Shown in pieces: positions 56,871 through 64,000 of a DNA stretch of 64,000 nt. The DNA comes from Microthrixaceae bacterium (lineage in GTDB: Bacteria; Actinomycetota; Acidimicrobiia; Acidimicrobiales; Microtrichaceae): the NCBI GenBank assembly GCA_023957995.1, contig JAMLGK010000014.1, positions 27,124 to 91,123 on the forward strand, in the 5' to 3' direction. Made by a program: the position numbers and the translations under genes. A model generated the notes under the pieces. It was not told where the DNA came from and did no database searches. It was given only the letters and a program-made list of their open reading frames with translations. Numbering within the stretch: position 1 is the stretch's first letter; the number at the start of each line of letters is the position of its first letter.

Positions 56871-58469
56871 TCAGCCTCGGGTCAGACGTTCGGCCGGCTC
56901 CAGACGCTTCGCCAGACGGTGCTCGGCCAGCATGGCGTGGAGCTCACCCAGCGGGACCGTCGGGTCGCCGCCGCGATCGGTCCGTTCCTCGGGGTCCGAC
57001 ACGAGGTCGTACAGCTCCCACGCGTGCTCGGTGGTGTCGTCGGTCGGCCCGGAGTCAGGGTCGTAGTAGTGGTTGAGCTTCCAGACCGCACCATCGATCT
57101 CAGCGATGACCGACTCCACGGCGCACGGGGTCTGCACGGTTTCGTACTCCTCGCCGGTGAGTATCCCGCGCTGACGCAGGCCTCGCGTCATGTGGTCCTC
57201 GGTCATGAAGTAGATCGGGTCCGGATCCGACTCCGCCCCAACGGGGCCGTTCAACAGGTGGGCCCGGCTGGTGCCGACCAAGCGGCGGGTCTCGACGTGG
57301 CTGCGGGAGACCTCCTCGGCCAGGGCATCCACATCACCTCCGATCAGCTCCAACAGCGTCGGGAGCAGGTCGACGTGGCTCGTCGGAACCTCGACGCTGT
57401 CTCCGCTACCGGCGCCGATGCCCGGACCCGCCACGACCAGCGGGACATGCACCGCCTCCTCGTAGGCGTTGTACCACTTCTGCACCAGCCCGCCGTGGGC
57501 ACCGAGCAGGTCGCCGTGATCGGAGGTGAACACCACGATCGTGTCCTCGGCCAGCCCGTTGCGCTCCAGTGAATCGAGGATCCGTCCCATGGCCTCATCG
57601 ACGAGCGCGAGCAGGTAGTAGTAGAGGCGCCTGTACTCGCCGTCGGGCTCCTGGGGGTAGAGCATCTTCGGCCAGGCCTCACGGAACTGTCGTTGGCAGG
57701 CGGGGCGGTCCTCCAGCGAGTCCGCCTGTGATGGAGCCTCGGGAATCTCCGGGACCCAATCAGGGATGGGCCCGAAGCCCAGAGCGTTCCAACCCATTCC
57801 GCTGAAGGCGATGTCGTGGGGGTTCACGAACGATGCCACGGCCAGCCAGGGCGGCGAGTCGGCACCGCGGTCGCCCAGCGCGTCGAACAGCTCGGTCACC
57901 TGTTCGGCGAACAGGCCGTCGCGCACCAACCCGGTGTTGGCTGGCAAGGGCCCGTGTGGTTCGGGCCCTATCCAGCCCGAGAACCCGAAGGGGTCGAGCC
58001 GGTCGGCCTTTCGGTAGGCCTCGACGGCGTCGTGTATCACCTCCCCCGAGCGGGTGTTGGTGAGGAAGGGTTCGTGGGTCCCGGTGACGGTCATCTCCGC
58101 GTGCGATATGTGCCACTTGCCGCGGTAGTGGGTCTCGTACCCCGCGGCACGGAACCAGTCGCCCATGGTCGGCACCGAATCTGGATCCAACCAGTTCATC
58201 GCCGGATCCGTTGCGGTCTTGGCCATCCCGTCGGTGTTGCGCACCCCGTGCAGGGAGGGGTACTGACCCGTGAACAGGCTCGCACGGCTCGGCAGGCACG
58301 CCGTGGAAGCCGTGTAGTGACGGGCGAACTCGACGCCGCGGGCGCTCAGCGCTGCCCTGACGGGCATCCGCTCGAGGCGGAACTCGCGGATCTCATCTGA
58401 TTCGTAGGCAGGCGCGTACCGCTCCTCGTCGGTCATGATCACGAGCACGTTGGGCTGCTTCGATGTCAT
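56871..58469 (-). CDS. Type I sulfatase
   Basis: Sulfate-ester hydrolase of 532 residues. The modification and active-site motif is TACLPSRASLFTGQYPSLHG: the Cys of CxPSR would become formylglycine. Further alkaline-phosphatase-fold metal ligands are DEERYAP at the start (with MTDEE), GKWHIS and FTSDHGDLLGAHG. No signal peptide is visible. No formylglycine-generating enzyme is in the window. Substrate unknown; it could act on choline-sulfate or aryl or sugar sulfates. Confidence 0.92.
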   Translation of the reverse strand: MTSKQPNVLVIMTDEERYAPAYESDEIREFRLERMPVRAALSARGVEFARHYTASTACLPSRASLFTGQYPSLHGVRNTDGMAKTATDPAMNWLDPDSVPTMGDWFRAAGYETHYRGKWHISHAEMTVTGTHEPFLTNTRSGEVIHDAVEAYRKADRLDPFGFSGWIGPEPHGPLPANTGLVRDGLFAEQVTELFDALGDRGADSPPWLAVASFVNPHDIAFSGMGWNALGFGPIPDWVPEIPEAPSQADSLEDRPACQRQFREAWPKMLYPQEPDGEYRRLYYYLLALVDEAMGRILDSLERNGLAEDTIVVFTSDHGDLLGAHGGLVQKWYNAYEEAVHVPLVVAGPGIGAGSGDSVEVPTSHVDLLPTLLELIGGDVDALAEEVSRSHVETRRLVGTSRAHLLNGPVGAESDPDPIYFMTEDHMTRGLRQRGILTGEEYETVQTPCAVESVIAEIDGAVWKLNHYYDPDSGPTDDTTEHAWELYDLVSDPEERTDRGGDPTVPLGELHAMLAEHRLAKRLEPAERLTRG

Positions 58470-58576
58470 GGCCTCACGCTATCGAGCCATCTGCCCGACG
58501 GAACGGCGGTCCGCCACGCGGCCGCTTCTGAGGAGCCGGATCGCTACGATCGGATGGAGCGAAGGGTCTCAAGAGC

Positions 58577-59293
58577 ATGACCGAACCAGACCAGGTCCCC
58601 CCGCCGGGCGGAACGGCAGCCGGTGACCCACCGGAACCGGTGCCAGCTGAGGACCCCGCGGAGACCGCGCGCCAGGAGACCTCGACCCAGGAGATCGCGC
58701 GCCAGGAGACCGCGCGCCAGGAGATCGCTCGCCGGGACAGTGCCTGGGCCGCCCAGGGCGACCGGTTCGAGGCGAGACGACTCGGACAGATGACGTCGCA
58801 AGCCGCGGTTCCGGGTCCTGCCGGATCCGACAGCGCAGTTGGCGTTGCGCCGTACCGCACCCCGAAGCACCTGCGAACGACCAGCGGGCCGCGATTCAGC
58901 GGGCGAGGGGTGCTCGCCGTGTTCGGCCTGCTCGGCATCGTGCTGACCCTGGGCATCATGGCGTTCCTCGCTGTCAAGGTGCTGGACGCGACCCCTGGCA
59001 CCGGCTCGGGGCTCTCCGGCACCCAGGTCGGCCCGGAAGCGCCCGACGTTCCCGACGGTTCTGTGGGTGACCCCGGCGCAAGCACCGACGCGGCAGCAGC
59101 AGCGGCCTGTCAGGGCGAACGCTCCACGATCGAGGTGGTGATCCAGGGCTACGAGGTCCTCCATGGGTCCCCGCCGGCGAACCTCGAAGCGTTGATCTCC
59201 GAAGGCCTGCTGGATCCACCCGAGGAAGGACTCTCCTTCGAACTCTCAGGCGGCGGCACCCTCACCGGGGTCGGATCGTGTGCCGGCATGTGA
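58577..59293 (+). CDS. Anchored protein with pseudopilin-like C-terminal segment
   Basis: Protein of 238 residues. A cytosolic N-terminus has repeats of ARQE/ARQET (residues about 30-55), then one membrane span (GVLAVFGLLGIVLTLGIMAFLAVKVL). Outside, CQGERSTIEVVIQGYEVLHGSPPANLEALISEGLL resembles the globular start of type II pseudopilins, but there is no prepilin cleavage site. I do not know a family. It is a lone gene. Confidence 0.6.
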   Translation: MTEPDQVPPPGGTAAGDPPEPVPAEDPAETARQETSTQEIARQETARQEIARRDSAWAAQGDRFEARRLGQMTSQAAVPGPAGSDSAVGVAPYRTPKHLRTTSGPRFSGRGVLAVFGLLGIVLTLGIMAFLAVKVLDATPGTGSGLSGTQVGPEAPDVPDGSVGDPGASTDAAAAAACQGERSTIEVVIQGYEVLHGSPPANLEALISEGLLDPPEEGLSFELSGGGTLTGVGSCAGM

Positions 59294-59340
59294 GACCCGC
59301 GTCAGGTGGGACGCCGCCGGAGTGCTGCCCGGGCCGACGG

Positions 59341-59841
59341 TCAGCCGCCGGACTGCATCGACTCCAGCATCGCCTTCATCTGGGCGTGCACCAGGTTGAC
59401 CGCCTGCAGGGGCCGGATCATCACCTTGAACTCCACGATCCGTCCTTCGTCGTTGCACCGGATGATGTCGACCCCGTTGACGTACTTGCCCTCGACGGTG
59501 GTTTCGAACTCGAGTACCGCGGTGTCGCCGCCGAGGACCTGCTTCGCGTAGCGGAAGCGTCCGTCCCAGGCGTCTTCACCACCGTCTGCAGCATCGGTTC
59601 CGCGGTGGTCGCCCCGGGCCTGTTCCCCGGCAGTCGCGTCGGCGCTGTCGTTGGTCCCCGGGAGGGTCTGACCGGCGGCCAACAGGTACATGGTGGTGAG
59701 GTCCTTGCCCCGTTGGGGCGTGAACACGATCGGTGAGTAGAACACCACATCGTCGTCCAGGAGCTCCTCGAGGCCCCCGGCCAGCTCGCCGCGCAGGTGT
59801 GCATGCCAACGCTCGATCACGTCATGGATTGGTTCGGTCAT
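59341..59841 (-). CDS. SnoaL/NTF2-like protein
   Basis: Protein of 166 residues with an NTF2-like fold (IHDVIERWHAHLRGELAGGLEELLDDDVVFYSP...VDIIRCNDEGRIVEFKVMIRPLQAVNLVHAQM). A polar insert near residues 60-95 is unusual. Members may be enzymes or accessory folds, so no reaction is claimed. ATG 59841 is used. Confidence 0.75.
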   Translation of the reverse strand: MTEPIHDVIERWHAHLRGELAGGLEELLDDDVVFYSPIVFTPQRGKDLTTMYLLAAGQTLPGTNDSADATAGEQARGDHRGTDAADGGEDAWDGRFRYAKQVLGGDTAVLEFETTVEGKYVNGVDIIRCNDEGRIVEFKVMIRPLQAVNLVHAQMKAMLESMQSGG

Positions 59842-59910
59842 GCCACATGATGACCGCGAATCGATCACAAGCGCAGAAGCACTCCGTGGGCCGGACAGGA
59901 GCGGGGCCCT

Positions 59911-61524
59911 TCAGCGTGCAGGCGTGACCTTCTGGGCCAGTTCGGCCTCGGCACCCTGCACCCGCCACACGGCGAGCTGAACCGACCCCCACAGGGTCAG
60001 TGCACCGAACACCGGAGCGGCCAGGGCTGCCAGTGCGGCGGCGACGGCGGACCGTTCGCTGGCCAGGTAGATCCCCAGCGCAACAGGAGCGGTGACCACG
60101 GCCAGCGCTGTCACACACGCGGCGAGCATCATGCCTGCCAGGCAACCCTGACCGGTGTCTCCCCCGGCAAGGGGGTTGGGGCTGTCGGGCAGCGCGAAGG
60201 GCGCGAACACCGCGCTCACCACGGCAACACCCGCCGCAGCAGCGATCGACCCCGCGGCAACCAGCCAGCCCGCGGGGATCCAGCGCCAGCCGCCCGTGAC
60301 CGCAGCGAGACCTACCGGCAACAGCAGACCCGGGATCGTCATGACCATCAGCGATGAGCGGACCTTGCCCCACACGAGTGTGCGTCCATCTGCCCCCGCG
60401 GTCACCTCGGTCCACATGGCGGGGCCATCCATCCCGAACGCGTTGTTGCCGTCGAAGAGCACCGCGAAGTGCAGCGCCCCGCCCATGATCACCAGGCGCG
60501 AATCGACCACGGTGCCCAACAGCGGCGCCAGGAAGTAGACCGCCCCGCCCACGGCCAGGGCCGTGATGGTGTTCACCGCCTGGCGAGGGGTGCGCACCTT
60601 GGTCATGATCGTGCGCGTCGCTATCGCCGGGATCGGGCCTCCCGACCGACCACCGCTGGGAATCCACAGCGGGCTCCGGCGAGCCCTGCGCCTGACTCCC
60701 CCGCCGGGCCTGGGCGACGAGAGCGAGAGACGACGGGTGGCTCCCACGGTCGAGAGCAACAGCAGTGGCAACCACGAGAAACCCAGAGCGAGATGCCACA
60801 GCGAGGTTCCCAGCGGCGCATCACCGGTGATCGCGACTCCCAGCTGACCGGGCGGCGTCCAGCGTGCGATCTCGGCGAGGTTCTCCCAGCGCTGTTCGTT
60901 CCAGGCGTCGGGATTGGCCGCCAGGAGCTGGGTCACGAACAGCGCACCGAGCGAAGCGAGGGTTGCTCCCGCGTGTGCGAACTGACGAAACCTCGTGGTT
61001 GCCACCGCACCCAGAGCGTTGGCCAGGGTGCGGCTCAGCAGCAGGAGGCTTGCCCACCAACCGAACAGGGCGACCACGGTCACCACGAGATGGGTGGTCC
61101 CTCCCTGACCCCACCCCAGGAGCACCCCGATCCCGGTCAGTACGGCCAACAGCGCCGGTGGACCGATGATCGCCGTGGTCAGCATGCCGATGCCCAGCTG
61201 CCAGGCACTGAGAGGTTCGGTGGCGAGTATCCGCGGATCGATCGTCGATTCGACACCAGTCGCCGCGGAGAGCAGCCCGACCCCCACTACGGCCACCGGC
61301 AGGAACACGATCAGCAGGTCGTCGGCTATCGGAGCGTTCCTGCCGATCGCTCCCAACAGGATCAGCAGGAACCCACCCAGTAGGAGTGAGGCCACGACGG
61401 CCGAGAGCACCTGCACCCTCGACTGGTTGCTGCGTCTGAGCCCACCGAGCAGCACGTGCCACTTGAGCGATGCGAACTGGACGATCGCACCGCGGATTCC
61501 GATACCCGGTCGGTTTCGGGTCAC
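59911..61524 (-). CDS. ABC transporter permease, multi-span (second exporter)
   Basis: Membrane protein of 537 residues with about twelve spans and a basic cytosolic loop (RRRARRSPLWIPSGG, near residue 275). Its start overlaps the ATPase stop by four bases (61521-61524), so the two form an exporter. Size and layout resemble the permease at 5248-6849. Substrate unknown. Confidence 0.82.
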   Translation of the reverse strand: MTRNRPGIGIRGAIVQFASLKWHVLLGGLRRSNQSRVQVLSAVVASLLLGGFLLILLGAIGRNAPIADDLLIVFLPVAVVGVGLLSAATGVESTIDPRILATEPLSAWQLGIGMLTTAIIGPPALLAVLTGIGVLLGWGQGGTTHLVVTVVALFGWWASLLLLSRTLANALGAVATTRFRQFAHAGATLASLGALFVTQLLAANPDAWNEQRWENLAEIARWTPPGQLGVAITGDAPLGTSLWHLALGFSWLPLLLLSTVGATRRLSLSSPRPGGGVRRRARRSPLWIPSGGRSGGPIPAIATRTIMTKVRTPRQAVNTITALAVGGAVYFLAPLLGTVVDSRLVIMGGALHFAVLFDGNNAFGMDGPAMWTEVTAGADGRTLVWGKVRSSLMVMTIPGLLLPVGLAAVTGGWRWIPAGWLVAAGSIAAAAGVAVVSAVFAPFALPDSPNPLAGGDTGQGCLAGMMLAACVTALAVVTAPVALGIYLASERSAVAAALAALAAPVFGALTLWGSVQLAVWRVQGAEAELAQKVTPAR

Positions 61525-62300
61525 GTCGGGTCGCCGTCCAACCAGGTGAGCTTGGTCGGGTCGGTTGGGCTGGCACCGATCATCGAGATGAACGCGTCCT
61601 CGAGCCGCGCCCCCACACCGCGCACCTCGTCCAGGGTGCCGTGGGCCAGCACCGAGCCGCGCGACATCACCACCACGTAGTCACACATCCGTTCGACCAG
61701 ATCCATGGCGTGGCTGGAGAACACCACCGTTCCACCGGCGACGCGGAAGCGGTCGAGCATGGAGCGCACCGCGACAGCAGACACGGGGTCGACCCCCTCG
61801 AACGGCTCGTCGAGCAGCAGAACCGACGGTCGGTGCAGAAGCGCCGCAGCGATCGCAGTCTTCTTGCGCATGCCGTGGCTGTAGCCACCCACCTGCTCAT
61901 CGGCGGAATCGCTCAGGTCCATCACGTCGAGCAGTTCCTCGCTGCGCAGCGCCACCGACTCCCGCGACATCCCCCGCAGGCGGCCCAGGTGTGAGAGCAG
62001 CTCGCGGGCGGTCAGCCGGTCGAAGAGGTTGAGCGGGTCGGGCACCACGCCGAGAAGGCGTCTGACCGCCGCGGTGTCGGCCCAGGTGTCGTGCCCACCC
62101 ACCCAGACCTGACCGGCATCGGGTCTCTGCATGCCGGCCACCATCCGCAACGTGGTCGTCTTGCCCGATCCGTTGGGACCCACGAGGCCACAGAAGCTGC
62201 CCACCGGGATGTCGAGATCGATCGATGACACGGCGACGTTGTCACCGAATCGTTTGAGCAATTGCCGCGCGACCACCGCCGGCCAGGGACCCGTTGGCAT
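61521..62300 (-). CDS. ABC transporter ATP-binding protein (second exporter)
   Basis: ATPase of 259 residues. Walker A is GPNGSGKTT, the signature is variant GYSHGMRKKTAIA, Walker B is VLLLDEPFEGVDP and the switch is SSHAMD. The MRKKTAIA signature again fits DrrA/CcmA-type exporters. ATG 62300 is chosen, since the frame above it overlaps the redoxin promoter. It is divergent from the redoxin gene. Confidence 0.88.
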   Translation of the reverse strand: MPTGPWPAVVARQLLKRFGDNVAVSSIDLDIPVGSFCGLVGPNGSGKTTTLRMVAGMQRPDAGQVWVGGHDTWADTAAVRRLLGVVPDPLNLFDRLTARELLSHLGRLRGMSRESVALRSEELLDVMDLSDSADEQVGGYSHGMRKKTAIAAALLHRPSVLLLDEPFEGVDPVSAVAVRSMLDRFRVAGGTVVFSSHAMDLVERMCDYVVVMSRGSVLAHGTLDEVRGVGARLEDAFISMIGASPTDPTKLTWLDGDPT

Positions 62301-62370
62301 CCCGACAGTGTGGCGCAGTCCGGTCGCACCGGACGCCCGGGCGGCCGCGCACACGACAGTCGCATCTCCT

Positions 62371-62383
62371 ATAGGATTCCTAT
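62371..62383 (+). promoter_or_regulatory. Palindrome ATAGGA-T-TCCTAT at the ribosome site of the redoxin gene
   Basis: Perfect 6-bp arms with a single central base. It ends 2 nt before ATG 62386 and contains the AGGA that serves as the ribosome site. The MarR-type gene downstream in the operon is the likely binder, giving autoregulation. Confidence 0.5.
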
Positions 62384-62385
62384 GC

Positions 62386-62874
62386 ATGTATCCGAAGGCG
62401 CCTGAACTGACGATCTCGCAGTGGTTCAACACGGACGACCCGCCATCGCTCGGGGCGCTCCGCGGGCAGGTGGTCGTGATCGAGGCGTTCCAGATGTTGT
62501 GTCCGGGTTGTGTGAGTCAGGGGATTCCCCAGGCGCAGCGGGTGCAGCGGAGTTTCGGAACCGACGTCACGGTGCTGGGACTCCACAGCGTGTTCGAACA
62601 CCACGAGGCGATGACTCCGGTGGCGTTGGAGGCCTTCCTGCACGAGTACCACATCACGTTCCCCGTAGGCGTCGATGAACCCGGCCCCGTAAACGGCATC
62701 CCACTGACCATGCAGAGCTACCAGCTACGGGGAACTCCCAGCCTCCTGCTGGTCGACCGACTGGGCCGACTCCGGCTCAACGCGTTCGGTCACATCGAGG
62801 ACCTCGACCTCGGTGCGGTCATCGCTCGTCTCATCGACGAGTCACCGCAGGGGACCGACCGGCTCGACCCGTGA
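62386..62874 (+). CDS. Thioredoxin-fold (TlpA/AhpC-like) redoxin
   Basis: Protein of 162 residues. The active site is FQMLCPGCVSQG with CPxC in place of CGPC, followed by RGTPSLLLVDRLGRLR containing the cis-Pro loop. No signal peptide is present, so it is cytoplasmic. It starts at ATG 62386 and its stop overlaps the GTG of the MarR gene. It may reduce or sense oxidants together with the cysteine-rich MarR. Confidence 0.85.
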   Translation: MYPKAPELTISQWFNTDDPPSLGALRGQVVVIEAFQMLCPGCVSQGIPQAQRVQRSFGTDVTVLGLHSVFEHHEAMTPVALEAFLHEYHITFPVGVDEPGPVNGIPLTMQSYQLRGTPSLLLVDRLGRLRLNAFGHIEDLDLGAVIARLIDESPQGTDRLDP

Positions 62875-63500
62875 ACGCTCCGCAGAAGACCCCGGAGGCG
62901 ACCTCCGGCGGCGAGGTCGCACGAAAGCTGATCGATGCGGTTGAACGACTGGGCCGGGCTCTCGGATCGGCCCGCCGGGAGGTGGCGACCCGGTACGGCC
63001 TCTCGCTGCTGGGGCTCCAGCTGCTCGAAGCCCTCGACCGCCGGGGTGCCACTGCGGTCGGCGAACTCGCGGCCGAGTTGGATGTGCGCCAGCCGACCAT
63101 CAGCGATGCGATCTCGACGTTGGAGACCCGCGGGTTGCTCACGAAGCACCGCTCGGAGCTCGATCGTCGTATGACCGAAGTGGAACTCACCGCGGCGGGA
63201 GCCACCACGGCCGGTCGGATACTGGAGGAGCTAACCCCCATCCTCCGACCGGGTCCGAACGAACCCGCCGCTCCGCTCGACTACCGGAGCGCACCGCGTG
63301 CGCAGGCTCTGCAGGTGGTTCTCGAGGAGATCCACCGGCTCCAGACAGCCGGGGTGATCACGGTGAACAGGAGCTGCCTGAGCTGCACGCACTTCGCTCC
63401 CGCCGAGCTCGGGCAATCGGCGAGGTGTCTGCTGCTGGCGGTCGACCTGCCGCCGGCAGCGCTGCGGGTGCACTGCGCAGAACACGAGCCACGCGCCTGA
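62871..63500 (+). CDS. MarR family regulator with C-terminal cysteine cluster
   Basis: Regulator of 209 residues. The winged helix fills about residues 45-115. After a linker, a C-terminal part contains Cys169, Cys172, Cys186 and Cys202 (SCLSCTHFAP...RCLLLAV...HCAEH) with nearby His, which could bind zinc or an Fe-S cluster. Ordinary MarR proteins end about 60 residues earlier. It is coupled to the redoxin (GTGA). It may sense redox state. Confidence 0.85.
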   Translation: MNAPQKTPEATSGGEVARKLIDAVERLGRALGSARREVATRYGLSLLGLQLLEALDRRGATAVGELAAELDVRQPTISDAISTLETRGLLTKHRSELDRRMTEVELTAAGATTAGRILEELTPILRPGPNEPAAPLDYRSAPRAQALQVVLEEIHRLQTAGVITVNRSCLSCTHFAPAELGQSARCLLLAVDLPPAALRVHCAEHEPRA

Positions 63501-63507
63501 ACCGGCG

Positions 63508-64000
63508 TCAGTTCTTGGTGGCCTTCCGGTATCGCCTGACCGACAGCGTCGAGAAGACCGCGACCGTGGCAACCACCCAGATGAGCGTGTAGATCACGGG
63601 ATGCCGAAGGGACCATGCGGCCGGTTCCGGTGCCCCGGCCGGAATGTTCCCGAAGAGGTCGCGTGCGGCCTGGGTCACCGACGACACCGGATTCCACTCC
63701 GCGAAGGTCTGCAGCGGTGCTGGCAGCTCCTCGACGGGAACGAAGGTGTTGGCCACGAAGCTCAGGGGGAAGATGACCATGAACGCGGCGTTGTTGATCA
63801 CCTCGACGCTGGGAATGATCAGCGCGATGTAGGCCATCACCCATGACACCGCGTAGGCGAACAGCAGCATCAGGGCGAAGCCCAGTGCTGCCTCGAGCAC
63901 GGTTCCCCGGATGCGCCACCCGACCAGTAGTCCGGTGAGGGCCATGATGGCGATCGACAACGAGTTGTAGATCACGTCGCTCGCCGTTCGACCGGCCAGT
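63508..64000 (-). CDS. ABC-2 type permease (DrrB-like), partial
   Basis: The C-terminal ~163 residues of a membrane subunit whose start is beyond the right edge. The visible part has LAGRTASDVIYNS, a span pair, IIPSVEVINNAAFMVIFPLSFVANTFVPVEELPAPLQTFAEWNPVSS and a last span ending in RRYRKATKN, matching daunorubicin-type exporters. Its ATPase would be upstream on this strand outside the window. Confidence 0.88.
   Translation of the reverse strand, partial: LAGRTASDVIYNSLSIAIMALTGLLVGWRIRGTVLEAALGFALMLLFAYAVSWVMAYIALIIPSVEVINNAAFMVIFPLSFVANTFVPVEELPAPLQTFAEWNPVSSVTQAARDLFGNIPAGAPEPAAWSLRHPVIYTLIWVVATVAVFSTLSVRRYRKATKN

Overview
The window is GC-rich, densely coded bacterial chromosome with no phage, insertion sequence, CRISPR array, rRNA or tRNA that I could see. 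Gene content and codon use fit an actinobacterium, and I infer a class such as Acidimicrobiia. Pointers are an IcmF-type fused acyl-CoA mutase, LAL-type LuxR and SARP regulators, a SUF iron-sulfur operon, a sortase-type thioester surface protein and many start/stop overlaps. No ribosomal marker is present to confirm this.

Layout. 0-8.4 kb: partial icmF, a secreted M15 peptidase, a succinate-semialdehyde dehydrogenase, a permease/ATPase ABC exporter and a TetR regulator. 8.4-17.5 kb: secreted nucleoside-hydrolase-like lipoprotein, J-domain membrane protein, TQXA thioester surface protein, the coupled gadB operon and two small soluble proteins. 17.5-31.3 kb: a regulator-rich stretch (LAL LuxR, two related TPR-like regulators, SARP, PAS-GGDEF) that encloses an MFS pump and the zinc locus zur-znuC/znuA-znuB. 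31.3-48.1 kb: a nitrogen-oxide and iron-sulfur island. It contains a Nas-type molybdoenzyme operon with cytochrome b, Rieske, ferredoxin and HPP subunits; a SufR-like regulator; two group III truncated hemoglobins; the di-iron repair protein Ric; a ClC channel with a MarR; a pair of membrane proteins; and sufBCD-sufT. 48.1-64 kb: a degenerate KaiC-XRE-cupin regulator, a DksA-like protein, gdhA with a coupled leader ORF, an orphan NuoF-like flavoprotein, a sigma/anti-sigma pair, pirin, a sulfatase, a second ABC exporter, a redoxin/MarR pair and a partial ABC-2 permease.

How it may work together. The most interesting signal is in the 31-48 kb island. Two intergenic palindromes share the pattern NTCTAG-N6-CTAGAG (37068-37085 and 43758-43775), and a weaker match lies at 39235-39252. 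They sit between the molybdoenzyme operon and the SufR-like regulator, between the membrane pair and sufB, and between the hemoglobins and ric. I infer one regulon, probably controlled by the four-cysteine regulator at 37145-37798. It would tie nitrate/NO chemistry, NO-damage repair and Fe-S assembly together. Other notable signals are a 24-nt perfect inverted repeat linking the icmF leader to its own coding sequence, a 27-residue leader ORF whose stop overlaps the gdhA start, three GACAT repeats at exact 10-bp spacing upstream of the SARP gene, and palindromes over the promoters of the DksA-like gene and the redoxin/MarR pair.
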